NCBI RefSeq assembly: GCF_002797935.1
Contig: NZ_PGER01000001.1
Span: 1,116,001 to 1,180,000 of the forward strand
Origin: Flavobacterium sp. 1
GTDB taxonomy: Bacteria > Bacteroidota > Bacteroidia > Flavobacteriales > Flavobacteriaceae
Reading direction: 5' to 3'
DNA length: 64,000 nucleotides
Shown here: one piece after another, positions 52,990-61,077 of the stretch
Position numbering within the stretch: position 1 is the stretch's first letter
Layout of the letters: each line of letters starts with the position of its first letter
The notes under the pieces: generated by a model
Told to the model about the DNA's origin: nothing
Database searches by the model: none
Seen by the model: only the letters and a program-made list of their open reading frames with translations
Made by a program: the position numbers and the translations under genes

Positions 52990-53541
52990 ATGACACATAA
53001 TACTTTCATAAATAAAAAACTTGTTTTCAATAAGGTTTATGAACAAAATTGGAAAGCGTTGTATGTTTTTGCTTTTAATATTCTGAGAGACAAACAATCG
53101 GCTGAAGATATTATTCAAGAGATATTTATTGATTTTTGGTTGCGTATGAATGAAACTGATATACAAAATTTTACTGCTTATTTATTTCAGGCTGTTAGAA
53201 ATCAGTGTGCAAAAAAGCTTAAGTCTAAAAAATTAACGGCTTTTGAGCTAGAGATTTTTGAAGAGGCACTACAGTTAATAGAAGATGAACAAACCATTGA
53301 ATTTTCGAAAGAATTTTTAATGGAGGAAGTGAAACAAAAGGCTTGTGAGATTTTACCGAAAAAATGTCTTGATATTTTTACGCTTAGATTTTATGATAAT
53401 ATGACCATTAAAGAAATTGCGGAACAAAAGAGTTTATCGATTAGCACTGTTGAAAATCAGATAAATAAAGCTCTTAAATTGTTGAAGGCAGGAAATAATT
53501 ACTACATTAAATTATTGGGGATACTTATTGTGTGTTCTTAA
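52990..53541 (+). CDS. ECF RNA polymerase sigma factor (FecI-like, Bacteroidota type)
   Basis: This sigma factor of about 183 residues directs transcription of the following SusC/SusD genes when released from its anti-sigma partner. Region 2 is seen in YVFAFNILRDKQSAEDIIQE, region 4 in LRFYDNMTIKEIAEQKSLSI with VENQINKAL. I use the ATG at 52990; a TTG two codons upstream (52984) is in frame but less likely. It starts a new unit 128 bp after GH31 and is followed by a FecR gene. Its carboxy end (YIKLLGILIVCS) is oddly hydrophobic. Confidence 0.92.
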   Translation: MTHNTFINKKLVFNKVYEQNWKALYVFAFNILRDKQSAEDIIQEIFIDFWLRMNETDIQNFTAYLFQAVRNQCAKKLKSKKLTAFELEIFEEALQLIEDEQTIEFSKEFLMEEVKQKACEILPKKCLDIFTLRFYDNMTIKEIAEQKSLSISTVENQINKALKLLKAGNNYYIKLLGILIVCS

Positions 53542-53663
53542 TTGTATTTCTTTTGTTGCTTTTTGTTAAGAATGTTAACAAATTGTAATCCTTATTATAT
53601 TTTATAGGTGCTGGCTCCTTTTCGTGTACTATACTAATAAAGAACTTATTTAATATAGTGCAC

Positions 53664-54605
53664 ATGGGTAAACAATACAAGCATCTTTTCAAAAGATACA
53701 GCGAAGGCAAATCGTCTGAAAAGGAAGCAAGAGCGGTAAATACTTATTTTACCAAAATGCAAGATCATGGTATTAAGGAATCCAATATTGATACTGATGC
53801 TCTGGGACAGCGTATCCGATTAAAAATTGAAGAAAGATTAGGGCGAAAAAAGAAGACCAATTTTTACAGAATTGCGGCATCCGCTGCAGCTGTTATTCTT
53901 TTGGGAACTTTGTGGTTTACTTTCAATTCTATTTTTAATACAAACCACTATATTACTGTTGCAGCCAAATTTGGAGAACAAAAGAATTTGATACTGCCCG
54001 ATTCGTCAGTCGTTTACTTAAATTCAGGAAGCAGTATTGTCTATCCTGAACACTTTGGAGAAGATTCGAGAGCAATTAGCTTGAAAGGAGAAGCTTACTT
54101 TGAGGTAGTACATAAAGAAAAACATCCCTTTATTATTTCTTCCAATCATTTTAAAACTCAGGTTTTAGGAACCCGATTTATCGTAACAAATTACGAAAAA
54201 GGGATTCCTTCGGTAACAGTAGTTTCGGGAAAGGTTCAAGTTACAGATCAACATTCTTCTAATTCAGAGATTATCACTAAAAATCAAAGGGTGATTTATG
54301 ATGATAAGACCGGTTCTTTAGTTAGATGCAATACGATAGAATCTTCAGATTATTTGGCATGGAAAGACGGCAGAGTCTTTTTTGATCATGCTAATATAGA
54401 TCAAGTATTACTAACACTTCAAAGAAAGTATAATGTTGTTTTAAAATTAGATTCACCTCTTTATCAGTGTAATACTATTAGTGGGAATTTCTCGGGTGAT
54501 AATATAGAAAAAATCTTAAGCGCTATTCGTTTCATTAATGATATGGATTATACCAAAACTAAAAAGGACACTATAAATATAAGACTTAAACCCTGTAAAA
54601 ACTGA
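53664..54605 (+). CDS. FecR-family anti-sigma factor
   Basis: This inner-membrane anti-sigma factor has a cytoplasmic N-terminal segment (about 1-70), a single span (about 72-92, IAASAAAVILLGTLWFTF), a periplasmic FecR domain (about 105-205, LPDSSVVYLNSGSSIVYPE) and a DUF4974-like C-terminal domain (DQVLLTLQRKYNVVL). It receives a signal from the STN domain of the SusC encoded next. I use the ATG at 53664; an in-frame GTG lies two codons upstream at 53658. The DUF4974 part contacts the STN domain in this class. Confidence 0.92.
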   Translation: MGKQYKHLFKRYSEGKSSEKEARAVNTYFTKMQDHGIKESNIDTDALGQRIRLKIEERLGRKKKTNFYRIAASAAAVILLGTLWFTFNSIFNTNHYITVAAKFGEQKNLILPDSSVVYLNSGSSIVYPEHFGEDSRAISLKGEAYFEVVHKEKHPFIISSNHFKTQVLGTRFIVTNYEKGIPSVTVVSGKVQVTDQHSSNSEIITKNQRVIYDDKTGSLVRCNTIESSDYLAWKDGRVFFDHANIDQVLLTLQRKYNVVLKLDSPLYQCNTISGNFSGDNIEKILSAIRFINDMDYTKTKKDTINIRLKPCKN

Positions 54606-54650
54606 TGCCTATGAAAAGATGAAAGACTACTTAACAGCATAAGAATAAAA

Positions 54651-54683
54651 AACCCGAACATGGTGGCCACCAATTATCGGGTT
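54651..54683. promoter_or_regulatory. Nested palindromes between fecR and susC
   Basis: AACCCGA (54651-54657) pairs with TCGGGTT (54677-54683), and within the loop lies the perfect palindrome TGGTGGCCACCA (54661-54672). There is no T run. Such a structure could be a partial terminator, an mRNA-processing site or an operator that uncouples SusC level from that of the anti-sigma factor. Confidence 0.55.
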
Positions 54684-54729
54684 GTATTAATTGCAAAATA
54701 ATTAACATAAAACAAATATATTCAAAATT

Positions 54730-57700
54730 ATGTATCTTGTAACAAAAAAAAATAGCAGTAAAAAGAAGGTTTTATTCTTTTTACTGGTTGCTTTATTGAC
54801 ACAACTGACATTTGCGGCAACAATTAAATCGCAAAGTACAGAATCTACCCCAGTATTAGTTTCAAAAAATGTTTATGAACTTAAGACATTATTTAAGGCT
54901 ATTGAAAATCAAACTGATTATTCTCTTCTTTATACAGATGAAGTAGCAAAACTAAAAACGCTGACTCCTGTAAGTTCTGGGACACACACATTAGCAGTAT
55001 TGCTTAAAGAGGCTGCTATTAAGTTTAAAGTTGTTTATCAAATAAATGACGGTTTAATTACTTTTAAGACAAACACTTCCACTAGAGATAAAATAATATC
55101 TGTTTTAGCAAAACAGATAAAAATTTCAGGTAAGGTTACAGATAATTCAGGCAAGCCAATTCCCGGAGCTACAATTCTTATTGAAGGAACATCATCTGGA
55201 GTTCAAACTGATTTTGATGGCAGTTATACTATTGAGGCAGAGGAAGGACAAATTCTCGTTTTTTCTTGTATAGGATTTAAAACGATTAAACAAACTATTG
55301 GACAGGAAAATAAAATTAATGTAGTTCTTACCGAAGAGGCAGAAATGCTAAAGGAATTGGTAATAACTGCATTAGGTATTAAACGAGAAGAAAAAGCACT
55401 TGGTTATGCTATGCAAAAAGTGCAGGGTTCTTCTGTTCAGACGGTTAAAGGGATTGACGTTGCGACCTCTTTAACAGGAAGAGTTGCGGGTTTATTAGTA
55501 AAAAACAGCACTGAATTTGCCGAAGCTCCAACAGTAGAGCTGCGTGGAGAAAATGCACTACTGGTTATAGACGGCGTGCCGTATGGAAATATGACACTTA
55601 GAGATATTCCTGCTGATGATATAGAAAGTTTGAATGTGCTTAAGGGGGCAACCGCATCGGCTCTATACGGTTATAGAGGAGCAAGCGGCGCAATTGTAGT
55701 AACGACAAAAAAAGGCAGGGATAAGAAGGGGCTAGCAGTTTCTGTAAATAGCAGTACAATGTTCACTGCTGGTTACTTAGCTATTCCTAAAACGCAAACT
55801 GTTTTTGGAAGGCAGATAGATGCAGTTACCAATATTTATAAAGGAACTGGTTCCTGGGGTGTACCGATGGAAGGTCAGAATGTCATCCAGTGGGATCCCA
55901 TTAGTAAAGCAAATAAGCTGATGCCTTATCTGGCGACTGGAAAGGATAATTTTAAGAATTTCTTAGAACAAGGCTATATTCTTAATAATAATTTCAGCAT
56001 AACGCAACAAGGCGAACATGGCAGTATACGATCTTCTGCTACTTGGGTAGCCAATAAAGGACAGTATCCTAATTCTCAATATGATAAATATACTTATACC
56101 TTGGGTGGTGATATAGATTTGGATAAGTTCAAATTATCATCATCAGTATCCATAAACAAGCAGACTTCTCCGAATATTGGATTTAATGGTTACAAAGGCT
56201 ACGACCCAATGTATAGCATACTAATTTGGTCTTCTCCAGATTATGATTTAAGAGATTACAAAGATTATTGGCTTGTAAAGAATGAAACACAAAATAATAG
56301 TTATACAGGTACAAATAACAATCCTTATTTCGACAGATATGAAAGACTGCATAGTATTGATCGTCAGGTTTTCAATGGTTTTGTTTCGGGAACTTATGAG
56401 TTGGCACCAGGATTGAATGCTGTTTTAAGAACGGGTTTTGATACGTATAATAATAAACAGGTTATACGTATATCCAAAGGGTCACTTCAAGGAGCGGGTA
56501 ATTCTACCGTTATTTTAAACGGCACTGAAATTTGGGGCGAATCGCTAAAAGGTTCTTACAATGAAGGTATGGGAAGTGGTTATAGCTCAAACACTGATTT
56601 TATTTTGACAGGGAATAAAAAAATTAAGGATTTTGATATTGAAAGCCTCTTTGGCGGAACTATTTATTATACCGAAGATCAAGGTATTGAAGCCAGAACT
56701 CAGGGAGGGCTCACTATACCAGGTTTTTATTCATTAAAATCATCAGTTACTAGTGCAGTCGTAAATTCGACAATATATAAGAGACAAGTTAATAGCTTGT
56801 ATGGAAGGCTTGCAGGATCATGGAAAAGTATGCTGTTTCTTGAAGGTACTTTAAGAAACGACTGGAGTTCAACTTTACCAAAATCTACTCGTTCATACTT
56901 ATATCCATCTATATCCAGCAGTTTTTTGGTTTCTGAAATTTTGCCAAAATACGATTGGTTGTCTCTTTGGAAATTTCGCGGTTCTTGGACATCATCAAAG
57001 ACACCAGCGGGTGTTTATGATTCCAATTCAGTATACAACATAACAACAAGTGCTTGGGGTAGTTCTAATTCTGCCTCATATCCAGATACGGTAAGAGGAA
57101 ATGAAGTAGCACCAGAGTCTTCAAGTACTTGGGAGGTAGGAACAGTGGCAAATTTATTCAAAAAACGAGCTTCCTTAGATTTTACCTTTTACTCCAAAAG
57201 AATGTTTGACTTTTTGAAAGCAACAAGTGTGAGCAGTGCATCTGGTTTTAGTTCTAATTATACTAACATAAATGAAGAAATTACCCGAAGAGGCTTAGAG
57301 CTTACACTAAGTGTCACACCTGTGAAAACTACTGATTGGCAATGGGATCTAACGGCCAATTGGTCTAAATATGCCCGCTATTATACAAAACTTGATAGTC
57401 AGTTTTCTGCTGACAAACCTTGGGTAAAAGTAGGTGAGAGAGCTGATGCATTTGTTTTGAATGAGTTCCTGAAAGATGGAAATGGTAATATGATTTATGA
57501 AAACGGACTGCCGGTATACTCAGCATATGAATCGGTACATGGATATGCTGATCCAGACTGGATATGGGGTTTAACATCATCGCTTCGATATAAAGATTTT
57601 ACATTAAATATCTCTATGGACGGCAGAGTAGGCGGTTTAGCGCAAACAACTACCGAAATGTATATGTGGCAATCTGGGAATCATCCTGATTCGGTAAACG

Positions 57701-58140
57701 ATATTCGATATAAGGACGCTACTACAGGTACTAGTAATTATTTGGGTGATGGAGTAAAAGTAGTTTCGGGTAATGTTATTTATAATTCTTACGGTGAGAT
57801 AACCAGTGATACGCGCCAGTATGCTGCCAACGATGTATATGTAACTTATGAAAACTATGTTAAAAGAGTTCATAAAGGGAATGCTTGGGGCGGGACTCCT
57901 TCTCCATACGATACTTACAGTACGACCTTCCTGAAATTAAGAGAGCTTTCTTTGACTTATGTAGTTCCGCAGAGAGCATGCCATTTTATAAGAGCTAAGA
58001 GTGCTTCTATATCTGCTATAGGGCAAAATTTATTTCTTTGGGCCAAAGATTTCAAATATTCAGACCCTGACGGAGGTTCTGATAATTTTAGCGATCCATC
58101 TCAACGATTTGTAGGTTGTAATGTTAAACTTGAATTTTAA
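54730..58140 (+). CDS. SusC/RagA-family transporter with STN signalling domain
   Basis: This 1136-residue TonB-dependent transducer imports a ligand and reports it to the FecR/ECF pair. After the signal sequence (about 1-30) is an STN domain (about 45-115, LKTLFKAIENQTDYSLLY), then a carboxypeptidase-regulatory-like domain (about 131-213), TonB-box-like ELVITALGIKREEKAL, a plug with VELRGENALLVIDGVP and a barrel. The STN domain is the expected hallmark of sigma/anti-sigma control. It is related to the truncated SusC at 61078 (shared ITSPN/LIW..DYD(I/L)RD segments). The ligand is unknown. Confidence 0.94.
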   Translation: MYLVTKKNSSKKKVLFFLLVALLTQLTFAATIKSQSTESTPVLVSKNVYELKTLFKAIENQTDYSLLYTDEVAKLKTLTPVSSGTHTLAVLLKEAAIKFKVVYQINDGLITFKTNTSTRDKIISVLAKQIKISGKVTDNSGKPIPGATILIEGTSSGVQTDFDGSYTIEAEEGQILVFSCIGFKTIKQTIGQENKINVVLTEEAEMLKELVITALGIKREEKALGYAMQKVQGSSVQTVKGIDVATSLTGRVAGLLVKNSTEFAEAPTVELRGENALLVIDGVPYGNMTLRDIPADDIESLNVLKGATASALYGYRGASGAIVVTTKKGRDKKGLAVSVNSSTMFTAGYLAIPKTQTVFGRQIDAVTNIYKGTGSWGVPMEGQNVIQWDPISKANKLMPYLATGKDNFKNFLEQGYILNNNFSITQQGEHGSIRSSATWVANKGQYPNSQYDKYTYTLGGDIDLDKFKLSSSVSINKQTSPNIGFNGYKGYDPMYSILIWSSPDYDLRDYKDYWLVKNETQNNSYTGTNNNPYFDRYERLHSIDRQVFNGFVSGTYELAPGLNAVLRTGFDTYNNKQVIRISKGSLQGAGNSTVILNGTEIWGESLKGSYNEGMGSGYSSNTDFILTGNKKIKDFDIESLFGGTIYYTEDQGIEARTQGGLTIPGFYSLKSSVTSAVVNSTIYKRQVNSLYGRLAGSWKSMLFLEGTLRNDWSSTLPKSTRSYLYPSISSSFLVSEILPKYDWLSLWKFRGSWTSSKTPAGVYDSNSVYNITTSAWGSSNSASYPDTVRGNEVAPESSSTWEVGTVANLFKKRASLDFTFYSKRMFDFLKATSVSSASGFSSNYTNINEEITRRGLELTLSVTPVKTTDWQWDLTANWSKYARYYTKLDSQFSADKPWVKVGERADAFVLNEFLKDGNGNMIYENGLPVYSAYESVHGYADPDWIWGLTSSLRYKDFTLNISMDGRVGGLAQTTTEMYMWQSGNHPDSVNDIRYKDATTGTSNYLGDGVKVVSGNVIYNSYGEITSDTRQYAANDVYVTYENYVKRVHKGNAWGGTPSPYDTYSTTFLKLRELSLTYVVPQRACHFIRAKSASISAIGQNLFLWAKDFKYSDPDGGSDNFSDPSQRFVGCNVKLEF

Positions 58141-58176
58141 ATTGATTAAAAAGCAACATAATTTAAAACTATAGAT

Positions 58177-59694
58177 ATGAAAAAAATTATCACCGCTATG
58201 GCAGGGATGCTTTTATTGGCAGGTTGTAGTAATTTTGATGAAATTAATACAAACCCCAATACTCCAACTCAAGTAAGCGCTTCTTTGTTATGCACAAACA
58301 TTATTCTGAGCACTGCTAAATATCAAGGTGCTGATTCGAAGGAATATATTTCTGAAAATGCCTTGCCAAAATATGTTGGTTATGCAAATGAAGGGCAATT
58401 AGGAACCCAATATAATTTTATAACAAATTCAAGCTTCAATAAGATGACAATTTTGCCGGATATTGATAAGATGCTAGAATTTGCAAAAGGTGATCCTGCT
58501 GAAAATTCTTATAAAGGGGTAGCTCATTTTATACGGGCATATACTTTTTACCTGCTTACCATGAAAATGGGTGATATTCCATACAGTCAGGCTGACCAAG
58601 GGAGTCAGGGCAATTATAAACCTAAGTACGATCTGCAAAAAGATGTATTTATTGGCATTCTTAATGAATTAGAATTAGCAAATGCCAATTTTTCTGGAGG
58701 AGCCTCTTTTCAAGGAGATCCAACTGTTTTTCAAGGAGATCCAACTAAATGGAAAAGAGCCTGTAATGCATTTGAAATTAAGGTTTTAATGAGTTTAAGT
58801 GCCAAAGAAAATGATGTTGATTTAAAAATAAAACAAAGGTTTGCAGCTATTGTTAATAGCAATGTTTTATTGGAAAAAGCTTCTGATTATTTTGGTCTTG
58901 AGTACAGCAGTGTAAATTCACATCCATTATATAGTACAAACGATATGTTTACAGGAAGAACTCTTTTGAGCAAAACGGTTGTTGAGAATCTTAAAGACCT
59001 TAAAGACAAGCGTCTGTTTTATTTTGGCGAACCGTCTGCTTCTCAATTAATTGCTGGATATGCCTCTAATGATATGGAAGCATACGTAGGCGTAAAAACA
59101 TCATTAGATTATGGGCTAATGAATGCCAATTATAGCAAAGGGAATTATTCTAAAATAAATTTAAGGTATCAGACAAAACAGAATAGTGAGCCAAGAAGAA
59201 TGCTCACTTATGCGGAGCAAGAACTTATTTTGGCAGAAGCACGTATTAAAGGATGGATAAGTACTGGCAGTGCACAGCAGTATTACGAAAATGGAGTTAG
59301 AGCGGCTCTGACAAATGTTATGAGTACAGATGCTTCTTTTGCACACGGGAATCCAATTGTACAAAGTGATATTGATTCTTATTTTACAGGGATAGCAGCA
59401 TTTGCTTCTGATCAAGATAGTCAACTCAAACAAATATGGTTACAGCGTTACCTGCTTAATTTTTTGGTTGATGCTGAAACTGCTTATTTTGAATATAGAA
59501 GAACCAAGTATCCTGACTTTGAAATTGATCCAGTTACCAATCTAAATGTTAAGAACCCTAATAATTTGCCAGTAAGATATTTATATCCATCTTCGGAGTT
59601 GAATTATAATAGTCAAAATTTGACTGAAGCTTTGAACAGGCAGTATGGCGGTTATGACGAAATTAATAAAATGATGTGGCTTTTAGCCAATTAG
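58177..59694 (+). CDS. SusD-like_2 family nutrient-binding lipoprotein
   Basis: This 505-residue partner of the preceding SusC has lipobox LLLAGC followed by SNFDEINTNPN, which is typical of the SusD-like_2 family. Other family signs are HFIRAYTFYLLTMKMGDIPY, DPTKWKRACNAFEI, RRMLTYAEQELILAEARIKG and the late LYPSSELNYN. It starts 37 bp after susC. It contains a 21-bp in-frame tandem duplication near residue 180. It is not closely similar to the SusD at 12029. A strong terminator follows. Confidence 0.93.
   Translation: MKKIITAMAGMLLLAGCSNFDEINTNPNTPTQVSASLLCTNIILSTAKYQGADSKEYISENALPKYVGYANEGQLGTQYNFITNSSFNKMTILPDIDKMLEFAKGDPAENSYKGVAHFIRAYTFYLLTMKMGDIPYSQADQGSQGNYKPKYDLQKDVFIGILNELELANANFSGGASFQGDPTVFQGDPTKWKRACNAFEIKVLMSLSAKENDVDLKIKQRFAAIVNSNVLLEKASDYFGLEYSSVNSHPLYSTNDMFTGRTLLSKTVVENLKDLKDKRLFYFGEPSASQLIAGYASNDMEAYVGVKTSLDYGLMNANYSKGNYSKINLRYQTKQNSEPRRMLTYAEQELILAEARIKGWISTGSAQQYYENGVRAALTNVMSTDASFAHGNPIVQSDIDSYFTGIAAFASDQDSQLKQIWLQRYLLNFLVDAETAYFEYRRTKYPDFEIDPVTNLNVKNPNNLPVRYLYPSSELNYNSQNLTEALNRQYGGYDEINKMMWLLAN
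58708..58746 (+). repeat. In-frame 21-bp tandem duplication inside the SusD-like_2 gene
   Basis: The 18-bp string TTTCAAGGAGATCCAACT occurs at 58708-58725 and, identical, at 58729-58746, with GTT between. The protein accordingly reads FQGDPTVFQGDPTK. Exact identity at the DNA level argues for a recent duplication adding seven residues beside the conserved DPTKWK segment. Confidence 0.85.
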
Positions 59695-59740
59695 CTGTAA
59701 GTATGTTTTAATCAATTAGTTGTTAGTTAGTTTTTTTTTG

Positions 59741-59775
59741 ACGCTGCTCTATTTATTTGGAGTAGCGTTTTTTTT
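59741..59775 (+). terminator. Strong rho-independent terminator after the SusD-like_2 gene
   Basis: ACGCTGCTC (59741-59749) and GAGTAGCGT (59760-59768) make a 9-bp stem with one G-T pair, then a run of eight T. It cleanly ends the sigma-fecR-susC-susD unit. Confidence 0.88.
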
Positions 59776-59898
59776 AAATATTAAGAGGATTTTTTGATAA
59801 GCAGTTTTTTGGAAGTGCCTATCGAGATTAATTAAATTTATAAAAAAGTGATTTTTAAAATATTGAAAATCAAATAAAGTAACAATAAAATCAAGAAA

Positions 59899-60732
59899 AT
59901 GAAAAAAATAAAATTACTGGTATTATTCATTTGGGCATTCCAGATTAATGGTCAGAACATAAAGATAATGACTTACAATATTCGTTTAGATTTAGCAAGT
60001 GACGGGGAGAATGATTGGACACACCGCAAGGATTTTTTTACTGCTCAGATTCAGTTTTATGATCCAGATATATTTGGGATTCAGGAAGCATTACCAAATC
60101 AGGTGAATGATATCGCTGCAACTCTTTCTCAATATGATTTTGCAGGTATAGGAAGAGATGGTGTGGAAAAAGGGGAATCATCGAATATTTTTTATAAACA
60201 AGAGCGTTTTAAAATGCTATTAAGCAATACTTTTTGGCTGTCGGAAACGCCCAATAAAATTTCCAAAGGCTGGGATGCCGCTTATGCAAGAGTGTGTACC
60301 TATGTTTTGTTTAAAGAATTGAAAACTAAGCAGATTTTTTGGGTCTTTAATACTCACTTAGATCATATTGGAGTTCAGGCGAAAACAAATGGGATAAAGC
60401 TTATTCTTTCTAAAATAAAAGAATTAAACGAAAAAAAATATCCGGTTGTTTTTATGGGAGATCTTAATTCTGAGCCGGCATCTGAAGTAATTGCAATTTT
60501 GAAACAGGAGATGAAAGACACTCATAATCTTTCAGAGGCAAAAGCTTTTGGACCTTCTGGCACATTTAATGGTTTTAAGCACAATGAACCAGTAACCCTT
60601 TTACTGGATTATATTTTTATATCCGGTGAAAGAAAATTAAAAGTGAAAAAATTTGCTGTTTTAAGTGATTCAAAAGATTTAAAATATCCATCAGATCACT
60701 TACCTGTTTATATTGAGCTGGACTATAAATAG
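59899..60732 (+). CDS. Secreted endonuclease/exonuclease/phosphatase-family enzyme
   Basis: This 277-residue protein (signal peptide ending NGQ) has the full EEP metal-hydrolase set: MTYNIRLD, FGIQEALPNQ with its metal-binding glutamate, FNTHLDHIG, VFMGDLNSEP, LDYIFIS and the final SDHLPVY. It therefore cleaves a phosphodiester or phosphomonoester bond outside the cytoplasm; candidates are phosphorylated glycans, phospholipid head groups or nucleic acid. It lies between two SusC genes, separated from the first by a terminator, so it may start its own unit. The substrate is not readable from sequence. Confidence 0.88.
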   Translation: MKKIKLLVLFIWAFQINGQNIKIMTYNIRLDLASDGENDWTHRKDFFTAQIQFYDPDIFGIQEALPNQVNDIAATLSQYDFAGIGRDGVEKGESSNIFYKQERFKMLLSNTFWLSETPNKISKGWDAAYARVCTYVLFKELKTKQIFWVFNTHLDHIGVQAKTNGIKLILSKIKELNEKKYPVVFMGDLNSEPASEVIAILKQEMKDTHNLSEAKAFGPSGTFNGFKHNEPVTLLLDYIFISGERKLKVKKFAVLSDSKDLKYPSDHLPVYIELDYK

Positions 60733-60905
60733 TCTTATAAAAACATACTTTAGGGAATTAACTGTGGCTGACCGATCTCATGAGGCTGAATTTCTCTGTC
60801 ACAGAGTTTCTTTCATAATCGGTAGTCTACTAATATAAAAAATCAGGTTTTTGAATTATGCAACTAGTGAAGAATTTAATAATCAAATTAATTACAATAG
60901 GCACC

Positions 60906-61059
60906 TTAACTAATAGCATCTTTTTTGTTTGCATATCCAAGTTTTAAGGTAACATTAAATTGACGATAGTATAAAGGCTTGTTAAAGATTTCTTAAAACT
61001 TAAAAGTTAACTAATAGTAAATATTATTACACTTTTGTAATATAAAAATTTACTAATAG
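60906..61059. promoter_or_regulatory. Repeated TTAACTAATAG motif upstream of the last susC
   Basis: TTAACTAATAG occurs at 60906-60916 and 61007-61017, and with one change (TTTACTAATAG) at 61049-61059, where the last two flank the inverted repeat TTACA-CTTT-TGTAA (61027-61040). CACTTTTG inside that repeat is one base from the Bacteroidota -7 consensus. The rest of the 345-bp gap 60733-61077 shows a small CTCTGT/ACAGAG palindrome near 60794 and nothing else I can name. Confidence 0.5.
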
Positions 61060-61077
61060 TAATTATTTAATCAACTA

